Of a stretch of DNA of 64,000 bases, positions 34,296-46,316 are shown one piece after another. The position numbers were made by a program, and so were the translations under genes. The notes beneath the pieces are model-generated. The model saw nothing but the letters and a program-made list of their open reading frames with translations. It was not told where the DNA came from and made no database searches. Source of the DNA: Delia radicum (lineage: Eukaryota; Arthropoda; Insecta; Diptera; Anthomyiidae); contig CM037853.1 in NCBI GenBank assembly GCA_021234595.1, forward strand, positions 18,653,809 to 18,717,808, read 5' to 3'. How positions within the stretch are numbered: the stretch's first letter is position 1; each line of letters starts with the position of its first letter.

Positions 34296-36585
34296 TTTTT
34301 TTTTTTTTTTTTTTATAATTTAACCAATACTCAGGGGATGCCCCCTACTCATGCAGTGCATTGTATTGATCAGGAAAATAAGGTATGGGAAGGAGGAAAG
34401 AGGGAGTAGTGTTTGTGGATATTTGATTTAAATTTTTCTAAATTGTAAGTAACAGGGAAGACTTCTGCGGGAAGTTTGTTCCACATACGATTCGACTAAA
34501 AAACGAATTTTCTCTGTAATGCGTTGTGCGAAACACAGGACAATCAACTACAAACGGATGTGCTCTACTAGATAAGCGAGTATTACGAATAAAAACTCGG
34601 GCTCGTGGAATAAGTTCACTTATCTCAGATGAGCATCTCCCATGGTAATATCGATAGAAAAGTGTCACACAACCCACATTCCGACGATGCTCCAATGAAT
34701 CAATAGAGTTGGATACACTACTGTCATTGATAAGCTTCACCGCCCTCCCCTGAACACGGTCCAGAAGCTTCAGAATAGACAATGGAGCCCCTGCCCATAT
34801 ATGAGAGTTGTATTCCATTTTTGGCCGGATATAGCTGGTATAAATAGTAAGGAGATCGGATGGAGTGAAGTAAGTCTTGCACCGTTTTAGAAAACCGAGA
34901 CACTTGAATGCCTCTTTCGACACTTGAAATACGTGCTTATTCCAACTGACATCCCACTGTATTCTCATGCCCAGAACATCAAGAGTATCCGATTCCTCAA
35001 TACCTATACCATCCATAGTTACAGATGACAATGTCAATTCCACAGCCCGTCCACATTGGGTCCACATTGGGTCTTGCGTGCATTAAAATCGACCTTATTC
35101 GCGCGACCCCACTCGGAGATTGTAGAAAGGTCTTGATTGAGTGTGTCATTCATGTTCTGCCGCATGCCCTCTATCTCCAAAGAGCTTGGCCTGTGATCGA
35201 ATGAAAATGAATGACAAATGTTGCTGTCAGAAAGAACAGAAAGAACAGAACCTTGCGGTACCCCTGAATTAAGCTGAAACTCGTTTGATGAGACCCCATC
35301 TAAAACAACACGTATAGTGCGGTCTCTGAGAAAACTCGTTATAAATCGAGAGAAGACATTACCGACACCAAAAGCAACTAGCTTAGTCACGAGTGCCCCG
35401 TGCCACACACGATCGAACGCCTTAGAAATATCTAGAGCAACCACTTTACTCTCACCAAAGCGGTGGATTGACCGGCTCCAACGTTCCGATAGAAACGCCA
35501 ACAGGTCTCCCGTAGATCGACCACTACGGAAGCCATACTGTCGATCATTTAAAAGTGAATTGGTCTCTAAATATTTCACAAGATGGTGGTTAACCATGGT
35601 CTCCATCACTTTGGAGAGCGCAGAGCAAATTGCGATTGGGCGGTAATTTTCAGGGTTGTTAGCCGCACCCTTTTTAGGGATAGGCTGGACATTGGCCACC
35701 TTCCAGCACGAGGGGAAATTTCCCGCACGGTACGAAGAGCTGAAAAGTTTTGCCAATGGACGTGCCAACGTTAAAGAGCACTGTTTCAGCACCAGTGCTG
35801 ATATGCCATCCGGCCCCGGTGACTTATTTACGTTGAGATCCGCAAGAACCCTTTTGACTGCCCGGGCCCGAAAGAAAATCAAAGGCATAGTATAGGATAC
35901 CCTTTCGAGAACGGGCAGTGGTTGATCGCTTTCCGGCAAGAAAGAATTTCTTGCAAAAAGTTCAGCGAAAAGGTTGGCCTTATCAACCGGGTCAGTGAAT
36001 GATTGATCGTCCTTTAAAAGAGTTGGAATAGAAGAACTAGCATTATCCCTTACTCTTTTAACAAACGACCAAAAGGTCTTACTGCCCCGAGGAGCAGAAA
36101 GAACTTTGGCACGTAGACGCTGTTCGTATAAAACCTTTTCGCGTCTAAGTACCTTGGCACACTCGGTTCTCGCTTTTTTGCGGTGCAGATCAGTAACGGC
36201 GTTCTTATTCGAACGCCAATTACTGAACGCTGCCTCTCTGGATCTGACTGCATTTTTGCACGTCTGGTTAAACCAACACTTGTGTTTTGATTTAGCCGAA
36301 ATATGCTTCGTTGGAATAAAAAGTTTCATTCCTAGCATAATAATATTGACTACCATTTCTGCAGCGGCATCGACGTTGTCGTCGAGAAAACAGATTTTCC
36401 AGTTAAAATGCCGAAAGAAATCGTTGAGCTCGGCCCAACGAGCTTTTTTATATAGGAAAATAGAGCGTTTTGGCGCTAAGTTGGAAACGCTACGAAGAGT
36501 AGAATATGAAAAAGATGCAGAAATAGTACTGTGATCCGAATTGCCGAGAGGTGCAAGTATTTTCACTTCATACTTTTCATAGGAT
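34296..36585 (-). mobile_element. Jockey-like LINE, 5'-truncated, with poly(A) tail
   Basis: The poly(A) tail appears as a T run at 34296-34314. A 3' UTR of about 120 bp precedes the coding region. The 5' end stops inside the endonuclease domain near 36585, where family R sequence begins. Same family as the remnant at 1-1290. Confidence 0.85.
34438..36585 (-). pseudogene. LINE endonuclease/reverse transcriptase, inactivated
   Basis: The translation starts at the end of an endonuclease domain (LAPLGNSDHSTISASF), then a Lys/Arg-rich linker, then the RT: ENYRPIAICSALSKVMETMV, DRQYGFRSGRST, VVALDISKAFDRVWHG and NSGVPQGSVLS. Three changes disable it. The endonuclease core is missing. About 28 codons including the catalytic FADD box are deleted (near 35230-35245, at an AGAACAGAA repeat). 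An 11-bp tandem duplication at 35045-35068 (TCCACATTGGG twice) shifts the frame, splitting the coding region in two. The downstream frame (DTLDVLGMRIQWDVSWNKHV and on) is the RT C-terminal region. The first ~30 codons of the longer ORF belong to the flanking repeat, not the element. Confidence 0.92.
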
Positions 36586-36589
36586 AATA

Positions 36590-37225
36590 TTTTTTTTTTT
36601 ATTTTTAAATAATTTTTGAAAAATATAAACATGTCAAAATAATTATTTGGCAACTCTGGATAACAATCTTCCAAATTTGAAATAATTTTTATTAAAAATA
36701 AAAATTATGTTTTTTCGACCTTTAATTGTGCAATGAAAATGAAAATTATTCAAGTTCGAGGCCATACTCTATATTTCTTTATTAGGATATTATTAGAATA
36801 TTAAATATCCACCAGTGGTGGACCTTGCACATAACAAACAAGTTTTCAATTTATTTTTTGATCAATGGCTATAATCTTTAACTTCAAGCTCATATATTAG
36901 TTCTCATGTAGTGAGTAAACTAGTTTATATGAATGTTTGACGTTTGGCATGGGATTGTTACCGCTTTCAACACGTGTTCTGATGATGGGAACCTAGAAAG
37001 TTCCCGAAATAGATCTATCAACACATTCCTGAAATAGTCAAATAATAAATTTTAAAACAAAAAACTCTATAGATTATTTGTTAGGACAATATCCTAATAA
37101 AGAAATATAGAGTATGGGCTCGAACTTGAATAATTTTCATTTTTATCTTACAAATGTTTATTCCCGATTGTAGTCAAGGTGTTGAGTAATTTTATGATTT
37201 TGAAATCTTTTAATTATCTTTATAA
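36590..37225 (+). repeat. dispersed repeat family R, copy 2 (interrupted)
   Basis: Contains TTGGCAACTCTGGATAACAA near 36648 and GTAGTCAAGGTGTTGAGTAA near 37173, the same landmarks as copy 1. A fold-back element at 36736-37144 splits it. Confidence 0.7.
36736..37144. mobile_element. fold-back element with ~56-bp arms
   Basis: Arms 36736-36791 and 37088-37144 are inverted and almost identical, including CAAGTTCGAGGCCATACTC and TATTTCTTTATTAGGATATT. The middle (GTTCTGATGATGGGAACCTA) recurs inverted at 53203-53520. Sitting inside family R shows it came later. Confidence 0.85.
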
Positions 37226-37465
37226 AGTAAAAAAATGCAGCTGATTAAAAGTAATGGGTTGAAAAAGGAACTCTCACTGTGTCAATAATGACTTAAAATA
37301 TCTAAGGATTTATAATATTTAGTCTACCGAACAAGAGCTACATCATGCAATTGATTGCTCTTTATGTATATTTTCACTGTAGCACTATATAATTAATGAT
37401 TTGCTTGAAGTTTGATTTAATGGAAGTTTTTTATACGAATTCCACTTCTTTAGAATATAATTAAA

Positions 37466-40330
37466 TTTATTTATTTATTTATTTGTTTTTTTCAGTACAA
37501 CAAGATTGAATCTTATAATTATAGTACATGAATAAAATATCCCAATTGATTCACAATGATTAATATAATATAAAAAATAAAAACAAGATATAGAGAATTT
37601 AAAAAAAATTAAAAAATTTAAAAAATTTAAAAAATGAATATAAAATATATAAAAAAATATAATATAATAAAACCAAAAATAGAGAAAAAGATAAAAGTAT
37701 TGAAAACAAAATTAGTAAAAATTATTAAAGAAAGAAAAACATTGAAAAATTAAAGTTATTCAAAAAAATTAAGAAGTAAATTTTTGAAGTGCGTTGCGTT
37801 GCTGGCTTGTTGTATGTTTTGTGGTAATAAATTCCAAAGACGAGCAGAATGTACATGAAATTGATATTCAGAAACAAGAGAGTGATGTCTAGGAAGTATT
37901 AACTTTTTTCCCCTATTGGATCTTGCAAATCGAATTTGATCAAAGATATATTTTGGCTTTTGTGTGTATATAATTTTATGAAGAAACAATAGAACTCTTA
38001 TTTTTAGAAAATTATCCAAAGAAACACCGTATATGTTCCTGGAAATTAATGATACACTACTAAATCTCCTTAGATTGTAGACATATCGTACAATATTATT
38101 AAATACAATATTAAGTCGACGTTTGCTTGTGGCGTCACAATTTGCGAAGAGTTGGCAGCCGTATAAAAGACCAGGAATAACGTAGGTCTTAGCTAGAAGC
38201 AATCTTACATTTAATGGAGTGAATGATTGTGTTGACCATAGTGTTCTAAGCTTGGCATATGTTTGACCAACTAACGAGTTAATATGGTTAGTCCATGATA
38301 ATGTGCTATTGAATACGATGCCTAAGTTTTTAGCCGATGGGACAATTGAAATTTTCTGGTTGTTAATAAGGATTTCTTCATCAATTTCTGGTTGCATGGA
38401 CTTCTTATGTATAACGAGACATTTGGACTTATTAGGGTTTAAACAAAGACCATTTGCGATGGCCCAATGATGAATTTTATCCAGATCATAATTCAGTTTA
38501 TCGATGTTCTCCTTAATTGATTCTTCGGGGCTACTTAGGTATAGCTGTACGTCGTCTGCATACATATGTACTTTGCTGTACGATAGTTGTTGAGGGAGAT
38601 CGTTTGCATATAATGAGAAAAGTAGCGGTCCCAAGATAGAACCCTGAGGTACGCCTCGAGTAAGAGCCAATGGTTCAGATGATAAATTATTCACACATAC
38701 GGATTGTGTACGGTTTACAAGGTAAGTTAACATGAGTTCAGTTGAGCTTGATGCGAATTTAAAGTGCCGTCTGAGTTTCATACAAAGAGTTTCATGGTTG
38801 ACTGTGTCGAAAGCCTTAGAGTGGTCAAGCAGTACTAGGAAGTTTAGTTTGTTATTATCTAGTTCACGTCTAATATTCTCGCTTACTTCGACAAGAGCAG
38901 TTATACAGCTGTGATCTGAACGGAATCCTGACTGTTTTTCACACATTAAGCCATGTCCATGTATGTACTCACATATCTGAGAATACAATAGCTTTTCAAA
39001 GACTTTTGAAAGGTAGCATAAAATCGCAATAGGTCGATATTCATTATTTGATTTCGGTATTGGTATAACTTTTGCATGTTTCCATTTAGAAGGGAACGTG
39101 CTAGACATTAAGATTGTGTTAAAGATATGAGTCACATATGGAATAAGAAGAGGTAGGAGGATCCTAAAGAACTTAGGGTGAATATTATCGCATCCAATTG
39201 CATTCGACTTTACTGAAGAGAAGCATGACAAAACTTCTAATTGGTTAACACAAGAGAATTCAAAAAAACGTTCATCTTCAGAAAAATTGTCCATATTGTT
39301 ATTAAAGTTATAAAGATCACTGTCGGCTTGGACAAATGGTAGATTTGTAAAGGCAGAATTTAATTCGTTGACATTAGTCGAGTAGTTTTCGTTAATAACT
39401 TTTTTCCCAATGCCAATGTCCCGAATAGTTTTCCATGTTTTTTTTTGACTCCAAAGCAGTACCAAATTGATTGGAATAATATTCTGACTTTGCTAATTTG
39501 ATCTTCTGGTTAACACATTTTCTGGCAGTACTGTACTCATTCTTAAGCTTGAGTGTTTTAAATCGCTTCCACCTAGCGTAGGCAATATCCCTTAGATGAA
39601 TTAATTGTTTGATGTCCGTTGTAAACCAAGGTTTACTTTTCACTGATGGTATTTTGGTTTTTAATGGAACAGTTTCATCGTAGAGTTGAAGTATATTACT
39701 TTCAAGGAAAGCTAATTTATCATCAACAGAAAGTAAATAGTATATATTATTCCAGTTAATTTGAAAGAAATTATTGTATAGTAAATTGTAGTCAATATTG
39801 TTGAAGTCACGATAAGTGAAGGATTTTTGTTCATGTTTAGTCTTGAAATCATATGATATAAAAATTAAGTCATGATGAGAAAAACATGAAGCAGAAAGCT
39901 GGTCATAAAGGAGCACCCTTGAGTTATCACTGACGAAAAACAAGTCGAGCAGAGTATTTGAAGTAGAAGTGTAGTGTGTTGGATGGGTTCGATTTGTTGG
40001 TTCGAGCCCTAATGTTGACATGTTATCGGTTAAGATAGGTTCCAATAAAATGTTGGAGTTGAAATCTCCACCTATCACAACGTCATTATAGGTAACTGTT
40101 AATGTTTCCAACTTTTGAAAAAAATTTGACATATCCATTCTTCGATGCGGTCTGTAAACGCAGCCAACTAACATTTTCCTCTCATACGCGAGGACCTCAA
40201 TAAATATATATTCCACTAGGTTTACCGAATTATTTGTAGAAAGTAAATCTTCAACACTTGACTTGGAGCAAAATTTGCAAGCAATATGATTTTTAACAAA
40301 GATTGCAACACCACCAAAGATACTATACAG
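37466..40330 (-). mobile_element. second LINE, 5'-truncated, with TAAA-type tail
   Basis: Runs on the minus strand from within the endonuclease (about 40330) to a tail of repeated ATTT (minus strand AAAT) units at 37467-37484. Similar TTTTACTTCTTCAG/TTCCACTTCTTTAG strings near both ends could be an aged target duplication, but this is weak. Confidence 0.8.
37756..40328 (-). pseudogene. LINE endonuclease/reverse transcriptase with one frameshift
   Basis: The upstream half (40328 to about 39440) is an APE-type endonuclease lacking its first part: GCVYRPHRR, VVIGGDFNSN, LLDLFFVSDN and SHHDLIFISY blocks are visible. A frameshift near 39435-39443, in a T run of eight or so, moves to the frame 39465-37756. 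That frame holds the RT: KVIPIPKSNNEYRPIAIL, KQSGFRSDHSC, LLDHSKAFDTVNH, GVPQGSILGPLLFSLYANDL and YADD at 38551-38562. All catalytic RT motifs are intact, so apart from truncation and the single slip it is well preserved. It is clearly distinct from the Jockey-like element at 34.3-36.6 kb. Confidence 0.92.
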
Positions 40331-40929
40331 ATTTTACTTCTTCAGCAATACAATAACAATGGTTACACCGGAAAACTCATTTAAATACATGATGAATCAT
40401 GTTTATGCTAAAAACTGTTTTAAATTCTTTAAAAACTAAAATGAAAACAACTAATAAGCATTATGTTGTCTTTGCTAAAGTAGGCTTTACAATTTGATTT
40501 AACAAAATCCTATGAATATACAATATATAAAATCTGCAAACTTTAGGAGTTTTAGTAAAACGCAAAATAAAGCATACTTTTAGGCTTATGGTCAGTGACT
40601 GGAATTTCATGCAAATGCATGTGTTTTTGCTTAAGTCTGAGAACAGGGTAAACAAAATATTTTTGCGAATCAACGAGTTTGCATTAAAATGCATCTGTTA
40701 ATTAATGCATTATTTTGCATATTTTGCTATAAATACATATTTTTGCATATTTCGTTTTAAATGCATATTTTTACTTATTTAGCTTTAAATGTATATTTTT
40801 ATTTTTTTTGCATATTTTTATTGAATTTTCCTTAGTTTTTCTTAAAAATCACTTTTAATCTTATTTTATGCTTGACCAAAGAGGAAGGAGACCCATGCTA
40901 CAAAAGCCCTTTTAATTTTTCTTTTAAAT

Positions 40930-41140
40930 TTTAGGTGCCCGGACTGCACCGCAAACGAACATAATCGACAGAAAGGAAATTGGGATTATGTCCGAATTGT
41001 TTTTTGGGTCATAGTCCGCAAACCGGAAGTTGGGAATATGACCGTTATGGAAACGGTCATAATCGCAATTGGTATTGTGACCTTTTAAAAAGTTGGGATT
41101 ATGACCGAAAACCGACCCATTTTTTTCATTACGGCAATGC
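40930..41140. repeat. TTGGGATTATGACCG-type repeats
   Basis: Motifs GGAAATTGGGATTATGTCCG, TTGGGAATATGACCG, ACGGTCATAATCGCAATTGG and TTGGGATTATGACCG alternate in both orientations. ORFs on both strands are consequences of this. Confidence 0.6.
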
Positions 41141-41305
41141 ATTTAAAAAATTCAAAATTTTAATACCTATATTGAGTAAAAACAAAAAAACATTCATTCA
41201 ACACAAAATATCAAAAACAAGTGTCCACGAACTTACTTTAATCAAAAAATAAGCAACTAATTTTTGTCAGCAAAGATTTCGGTATATTATCAAAAATTAA
41301 AATTA

Positions 41306-41849
41306 TTATATTTAGTTAGAATATTGTTCTACCTCAAGTTCAAAAATTTAGTATGATATTACCATATTAAATTTTATTTGTTGCTTTTCAAAAATTATTA
41401 TAATTTTCATGATATACAATACAATTGTTTCATCGGTATCACCCAAATCCTTAGTTGTCTGCAATAGAAAAAGTTAATTGGCTTAACTCAAACCGAAACA
41501 TTATATGCAACAGACAAAACAAAATCTATGAGAGACTTTTTGTCTGCCTTAGTGTATAAACTGTCTGATCTGATAACCCTAATATTTATCAAACTTTTTG
41601 GAAAACAACTATACTATGTATGTCAGTACATGTATGTGTGTGCGTTGTTTTACAATTTATGTATGTAATGTCTCGGTTTGAGTTAAGCCAATTATTTTTT
41701 CTATTGCAGACAACTGAAGATTTAGGTGATGCCAATGAAACAATTGTATTGTCTATCATATAAATCAGTTTTTGAAAATCTTGTTGCTTTTGACCAATAT
41801 CATATTAGATTTTAGACCTGAGGTAGAACAAAATTCTAACTAAATATTA
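41306..41849. mobile_element. fold-back element with ~200-bp arms
   Basis: The left arm (41306-41508) and right arm (about 41650-41849) are inverted copies sharing TTAGTTAGAATATTGTTCTA, ACAATACAATTGTTTCAT, TAGTTGTCTGCAATAGAAAA and GGCTTAACTCAAACCGA. The spacer is about 140 bp. No ORF of note. Confidence 0.88.
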
Positions 41850-41949
41850 AAAAAACGCAAAAATATAAAATACAACCATAACAGCTAAATCGCTAATATA
41901 AAAAAGGCTCCAAAATCAAAATCAACAAAACCGCTTGAATTAAAGAGTT

Positions 41950-42540
41950 TCAAAATGATATAGAAATTCCAAAAAAAAAAATTGTTTTTGGATTTTTAAT
42001 ACAAAAACTAAAACATGTTTTTATCAAAATTAATTTTAAAAAATCGTGAGATTTAAAAAAAACAAAATCACCTACGTCGATTTTAACATGTTATCAACAT
42101 TATTTTTTTTTAAATCTGGTGATTTTTTTTATTAAACAATTTCTTCTAATAATTTTTTTTTTTTTTAAATCGTGCGATCAAGATAATTAAAAGATTTAAA
42201 AATCGTAAAATTACTCAACACCTTGTCAAAAGTCATGAATAAACATTTTTTGGGAAGATTGTTCTCCAGAGTTGCCAAACAAGTTCATCGATTGTATACA
42301 ATTTTTGTCATATGGAGAACTTCAAAAATTTTCAACACTTTCAGCCAAAATATTTACAAAAATATTTTAACTAAGTATATGAAAATATAGAAAGAGATTT
42401 AAGAAAAAATTTGCCTATGTCGATTTCAACATGTTATCTACATTATTTTTTTTCAAATCTGGTGACTTTTTTATTAAACACTTTCTTCTAAATCGCTTTC
42501 AGAATGTTTTTTTATTAAATCGATCGTTTTAATAAATTTT
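41950..42540 (-). repeat. dispersed repeat family R, copies 3 and 4 (inverted)
   Basis: 41950-42345 matches the reverse complement of copy 1 (GAAGATTGTTCTCCAGAGTT, ATTACTCAACACCTTGTC). 42370-42540 repeats the TCGATTTCAACATGTTATC...AAATCTGGTGA segment in the same orientation, as a partial second copy. Confidence 0.7.
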
Positions 42541-43342
42541 CTTTTTAAAAATTGCGCGATTTTCTCCAATTTTTGTATCCCTTCCAAAAAATAGGATTTT
42601 TTGAGGTCCATAAAATAGGCATTTCTTGGCCATATGGGGTCGTTTTTTTTTTAAATCCTCGTTAAATCGGTCCAATAAGTTGGCATAATATTCGCCGTTT
42701 TTTGTTTTTCCTTTTTTGAGGTAATCGATGTGGATTATCCCGCGTGCATCCCAAAAAACTGTTGCCATCACCTTATTGGCCACAATTACGTTTATGGTCA
42801 ATTGAGAGCAAACGCGGCACCCATCTTGCAGAAAGCTTTCTTAAACCCAAATGATCATTTAAAAACAAAGCCACACTGCGATATGAAATGCCTATTGCAT
42901 CAACAATCTCACGCACTTTTACTCTTGGATTTGATTTTGCGACATTTTGGGTGTATTGACCTCAATTGGCTGTTCAGAACGTTCAGCGTCATTTGTACAT
43001 GTGCGACCACAACGAAAGTCAGTAAACCACTTTTTTTACCTTTGAAATCGATTGTGCAGAGTCCCCTTAGTATTTATCATACTTTTCCTTGGTTTAATTG
43101 ACGGTTTTTTTTCGCAAAAAATAATGTTTAATGAGCACTAGAAATTCATTTTATTCCATTTAGAAAAAAAAAATCCACGTGGTTGTATGTTTTGAACAGC
43201 TGTTAAACGCAAAGTAACTGGCGGAATTTGCTCAAAATTTGACAGTAGTCTATTAACAGGTGGTACTTGCTGGGAGCAGTGTTGCATTTCATATAACTAC
43301 GAGGAAAATTCGAAAAGTCACGGACTTATTGATCCGCCCTCG
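42533..43342 (-). pseudogene. mariner (DD34D-type) element and transposase, 3'-truncated
   Basis: The 5' end is preserved: reversed, the terminus reads CGAGGGCGGATCAATAAGTC, a mariner-type inverted repeat, flanked by TA at 43343-43344. The decayed transposase reads, in changing frames, GDSAQSISKVKK, VKVREIVDAIGISYRSVA, DHLGLRKLSARWVPR, then an open stretch ATVFWDARGIIHIDYLKKGK with the first catalytic Asp and KKKRPHMAKK. The helix-turn-helix half is thus followed by the start of the catalytic domain. The rest is lost where family R sequence begins near 42600, and the other terminal repeat is absent. Confidence 0.85.
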
Positions 43343-43703
43343 TATTTCAGAAATAAAATTTACACCTACAACGCTTTAAATATGTTTGTATCTAAATTCA
43401 AAAATTTTTCAAATCGGATGATTTAAAAAAAAGCAAATTTCGCTCTCAGTATATTCTTTTCAGAAATTGGAATTATGTCCGTTGAGTTTATGTCATGTCA
43501 CATAAATTTTATGTACAAATTGGGATTAAGTGTTAATTGTGCAAAACATGTGCAGAAATTTTTATTAAAATTGCTTAAAAATAAAATAAAAAATATTTAA
43601 ATATTAAAAAATATTTAAGTGCCTACTTTTTTAGTTTTTAGTGCATATTTTAAGATTTTTCATGCATATTATAGTGCATGAAGTTCCTGTCCCTGCTTAT
43701 CAT

Positions 43704-44850
43704 AGTTTTTGTTTATTTTCATAAATTGCTGTTAATTAAAATTGTTGTTAGAGTACTGATATAAAACTAAAGCTACTGTTTATGACTTACCAAAATAAAA
43801 AAAAAAAAATTTTAAATATTTCTTAAATCTTTAATGAATTATATTCTTTTAATATCTCCGCCCCTATTGTCAAAAATATATTTATTATCCCCATTGTATT
43901 TTCTTTTAATTTTGTGTAAACTAACAAACTTTATTTATAGGGTTTTCTTTTTAAAAATTCTAAAGTATTATTAAAGTTAATATTTATTTAGGATTTATTT
44001 ATACACTGAAAAATAAAATACTTTACTATATAATGCCTCTAAATACATTAAGGACTCATTTGTGTAAAGTAGCAACAGCAGAAGAAGAAAAAAAACACAC
44101 TAAACAATGTCAAACATAATTATAACAAAATACGTGTTTTTTTTTACTTTTTAAGTTTGAAAAAAAAAGGAAAGAACTTAACAAAAATGTTACTAAAACA
44201 CGTTTACAGTGACCTAGACTATTTGGTTACAAAATCTCTTTGCTAAAAAAGTAACGACAAAAAAATCTAAAAATATAAATAGATTTTCAGTTTAAAGCCA
44301 GTATAATACCAAAACTAAACTTATTTTGTATGCTAGAAAGGATTTTATTTTGCTTTTTTTTTTTGAATTTTTTTTTTTGTAGCTTTTTCATTGAAATCAA
44401 AACCATTTGTCAAACAGGATTTTAACTCAGTATGATAGCACAACAACAACAGCAACAACAACATCTACAAAATAGGATTTTATTTCATGTTGTATGATGT
44501 TGTCAGGTTGTTGACCACAATATAATGGACCAAATTTGAAATGTGTGGTTGGTTTTGATGCTACAAAAAAAAAAAAAAAAACAGGTTAATTTTTCATTTC
44601 TAACGCAATTATAGCCAGAAAAATTATTTGAAAGGCAATAAAGTCTGTAATCGTATAAATTTTGTGATAACATTTTACTGCAAGAAACTTCAGATCTTAA
44701 TGAAAGTTATGTATTTTGACAGAAAAATTAATAGACATACTTACATACAGCTCATATACCAATCAGTTTGGCTAAACAAATTTTGACATCGAAATTTTAC
44801 TGAAGATTGCTTGATGGAGCGTGGCATGATGTATGTATAATAAAATAGAA
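43704..44850. other. AT-rich region
   Basis: No gene. A CAACAACAACAG-type run lies at 44441-44462 and A/T homopolymers throughout. Confidence 0.4.
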
Positions 44851-45653
44851 TGCAACAATGTTTAATTTTTTAAGTCATGGCAAAATAACCATATACGGAC
44901 ACCACTACGTGATAAAAGACTATGGCAAAGTTGCAGCTCTTGTTATAAAGAACAAAAATTGCGATCATATAAAATCAAAAAAACTTCACCTTCCAGATCA
45001 AAATCGCAAAAAACTTAAAAAAATTCGATTTTTTTTACCTTTTTTTCCCGTGTTCAGGTCCATAGGTAGCAAACCGTTCAAAATTCAAGGAAACAATCAA
45101 CTACAAAAATTTACCTAAGATCTCAATAAACAAATTTCTAGAACATATAAACTTCCTGGGAATTGGGTTTGCTACCTATGCACCTGAACAGGAGAAAAAA
45201 GGAAAAAAAAATGAAATTAAAAAATTTTTCACTTTTGCGCGCTACCTAAACAGTGTTAAGAATCATCTCTAGGAAGTTTATATGTTCTAGAAATTTGTTT
45301 ATTGAGATCTTAGGTAAATTTTTGTAGTTGATTGTTTCCTTGAATTTTGAACGATTTGCTACCTATGGACCTGAACACGGGAAAAAAGGTAAAAAAAAAA
45401 TCGAATTTTTTTAGGTTTTTTGCGATTTTGATCTGGAAGATAAAGTTTTTTTGATTTTATATGTTCGCAATTTTTGTTCTCTATGACAAGAGCTATCACT
45501 TTTTTGCGAAAATGATACCGAGGCCCCAAATCTTTGGCGGCCCATAAACAAAAAAGGAGAAGACTTTGGGAAAAATTGGGAGACACGGGTCTTTTTTTTT
45601 AGTCTTTTATCACGTAGTGGTGTCCGTAAATGGTTAATTTTTTTCGTGTTGCA
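44851..45653. mobile_element. large fold-back element, arms of ~310 and ~385 bp
   Basis: The left arm (44851-45160) and right arm (45269-45653) are inverted. Shared blocks include ACGGACACCACTACGTGATA, GATCAAAATCGCAAAAAAC, GTTCAGGTCCATAGGTAGCA and TTCTAGAACATATAAACTTC. The right arm carries an extra ~100 bp (near 45490-45595) missing from the left. The ~108-bp loop contains a partial third copy (GCTACCTATGCACCTGAAC). ORFs of 75 and 86 codons are mirror images in the two arms and not genes. Confidence 0.9.
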
Positions 45654-45945
45654 CTGTGTTAGCTATTAAGGCCGGTTCGTTTTTTTTTATATCTTTTTTG
45701 AATTTCAAAATGGTACCAGCCACAAAAGTTTGCATATGTTTCGAAATGTCTATGTTGAAAATTTTAGCCCGCTATTGAAGTTTAAAGTTGAATTTAAGTC
45801 AGAGACGTAGCTACGAACTTGTTTCGGGAGGGGTGTTGTCTGCGGGGGACAGGTATATAACTTTTAGTTGGCAACACTTTTTTAACTGGCGGCGATTTTG
45901 TCAGCTGTCAAGTGATTTATGTTTAGTTTGGTTTGGCATTTCAAC

Positions 45946-46210
45946 ATGAATAGACTGACGCCTGAACAACGCTTCCAGATTGTGCAAATTTTTTTTTTTT
46001 TAAAATCATGGTTCTGTTCGAAATACTTATCGCGCACTACGTTTATTTTACGTTCAACATAATATTCCATCAGAGGGAAGTCGCTAGTCTACGCCGATAA
46101 GCCCGAAACGATTGACCACTTGGAGGACAACATTCGCCGCGTTATTGCCAATATACGGCCACAAATGTTGGAAAGGTCATCGAAAATTGGACCTCCAGAT
46201 TAGACTACGT
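45946..46210 (+). pseudogene. mariner-like transposase, internally deleted, plus strand
   Basis: The ATG at 45946 begins MNRLTPEQRFQIVQIFF, then NHGSVRNTYRALRT after a T run, the N-terminal DNA-binding part. At about 46075 it jumps to a VYADKPETIDHLEDNIRRVI block and ENWTSRLDYV, the C-terminal tail. The whole catalytic domain is deleted. A sequence ending ACACACCCTTTA near 46270 may be the right terminal repeat. It is a MITE-like relic facing the minus-strand relic next to it. Confidence 0.8.
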
Positions 46211-46316
46211 CTGAATTATAAATTATAATGTCAGAAGATTATCTATACCGCTATAAAAACACACCCTTTATATGCATCGTTATTGTCTAATTACGTTAAA
46301 ATTTTAGCTAATATTT

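Larger units (their letters stand above)
40593..43695. mobile_element. possible composite hAT-like element, 3.1 kb
   Basis: The left end CAGTGACTGGAATTTCATGC and right end, reversed, CAGGGACAGGAACTTCATGC match at all but three positions. The flanks CTTATGGT (40585-40592) and CTTATCAT (43696-43703) agree at 6 of 8. ATGCATATTT units lie just inside both ends, as in 26575-27110. Between them are a fold-back element, inverted family R and a mariner remnant, so the element would have been inflated by later insertions. Two separate partial copies are the alternative. Confidence 0.55.

Noticed and set aside
36590..36674. Start of the 546-codon ORF as part of the LINE protein
   Set aside because: These first ~30 codons lie in the flanking family R repeat; LINE similarity begins only near LSYEKYEVK.
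37439..40342. TTCCACTTCTTTAG / TTTTACTTCTTCAG as the target duplication of the second LINE
   Set aside because: Two or more mismatches and a 12-bp gap before the tail make chance or drift too likely; recorded only as weak.
44858..45586. ORFs of 86 and 75 codons with similar sequence
   Set aside because: They are the same sequence in the two inverted arms of a fold-back element, not paralogous genes.
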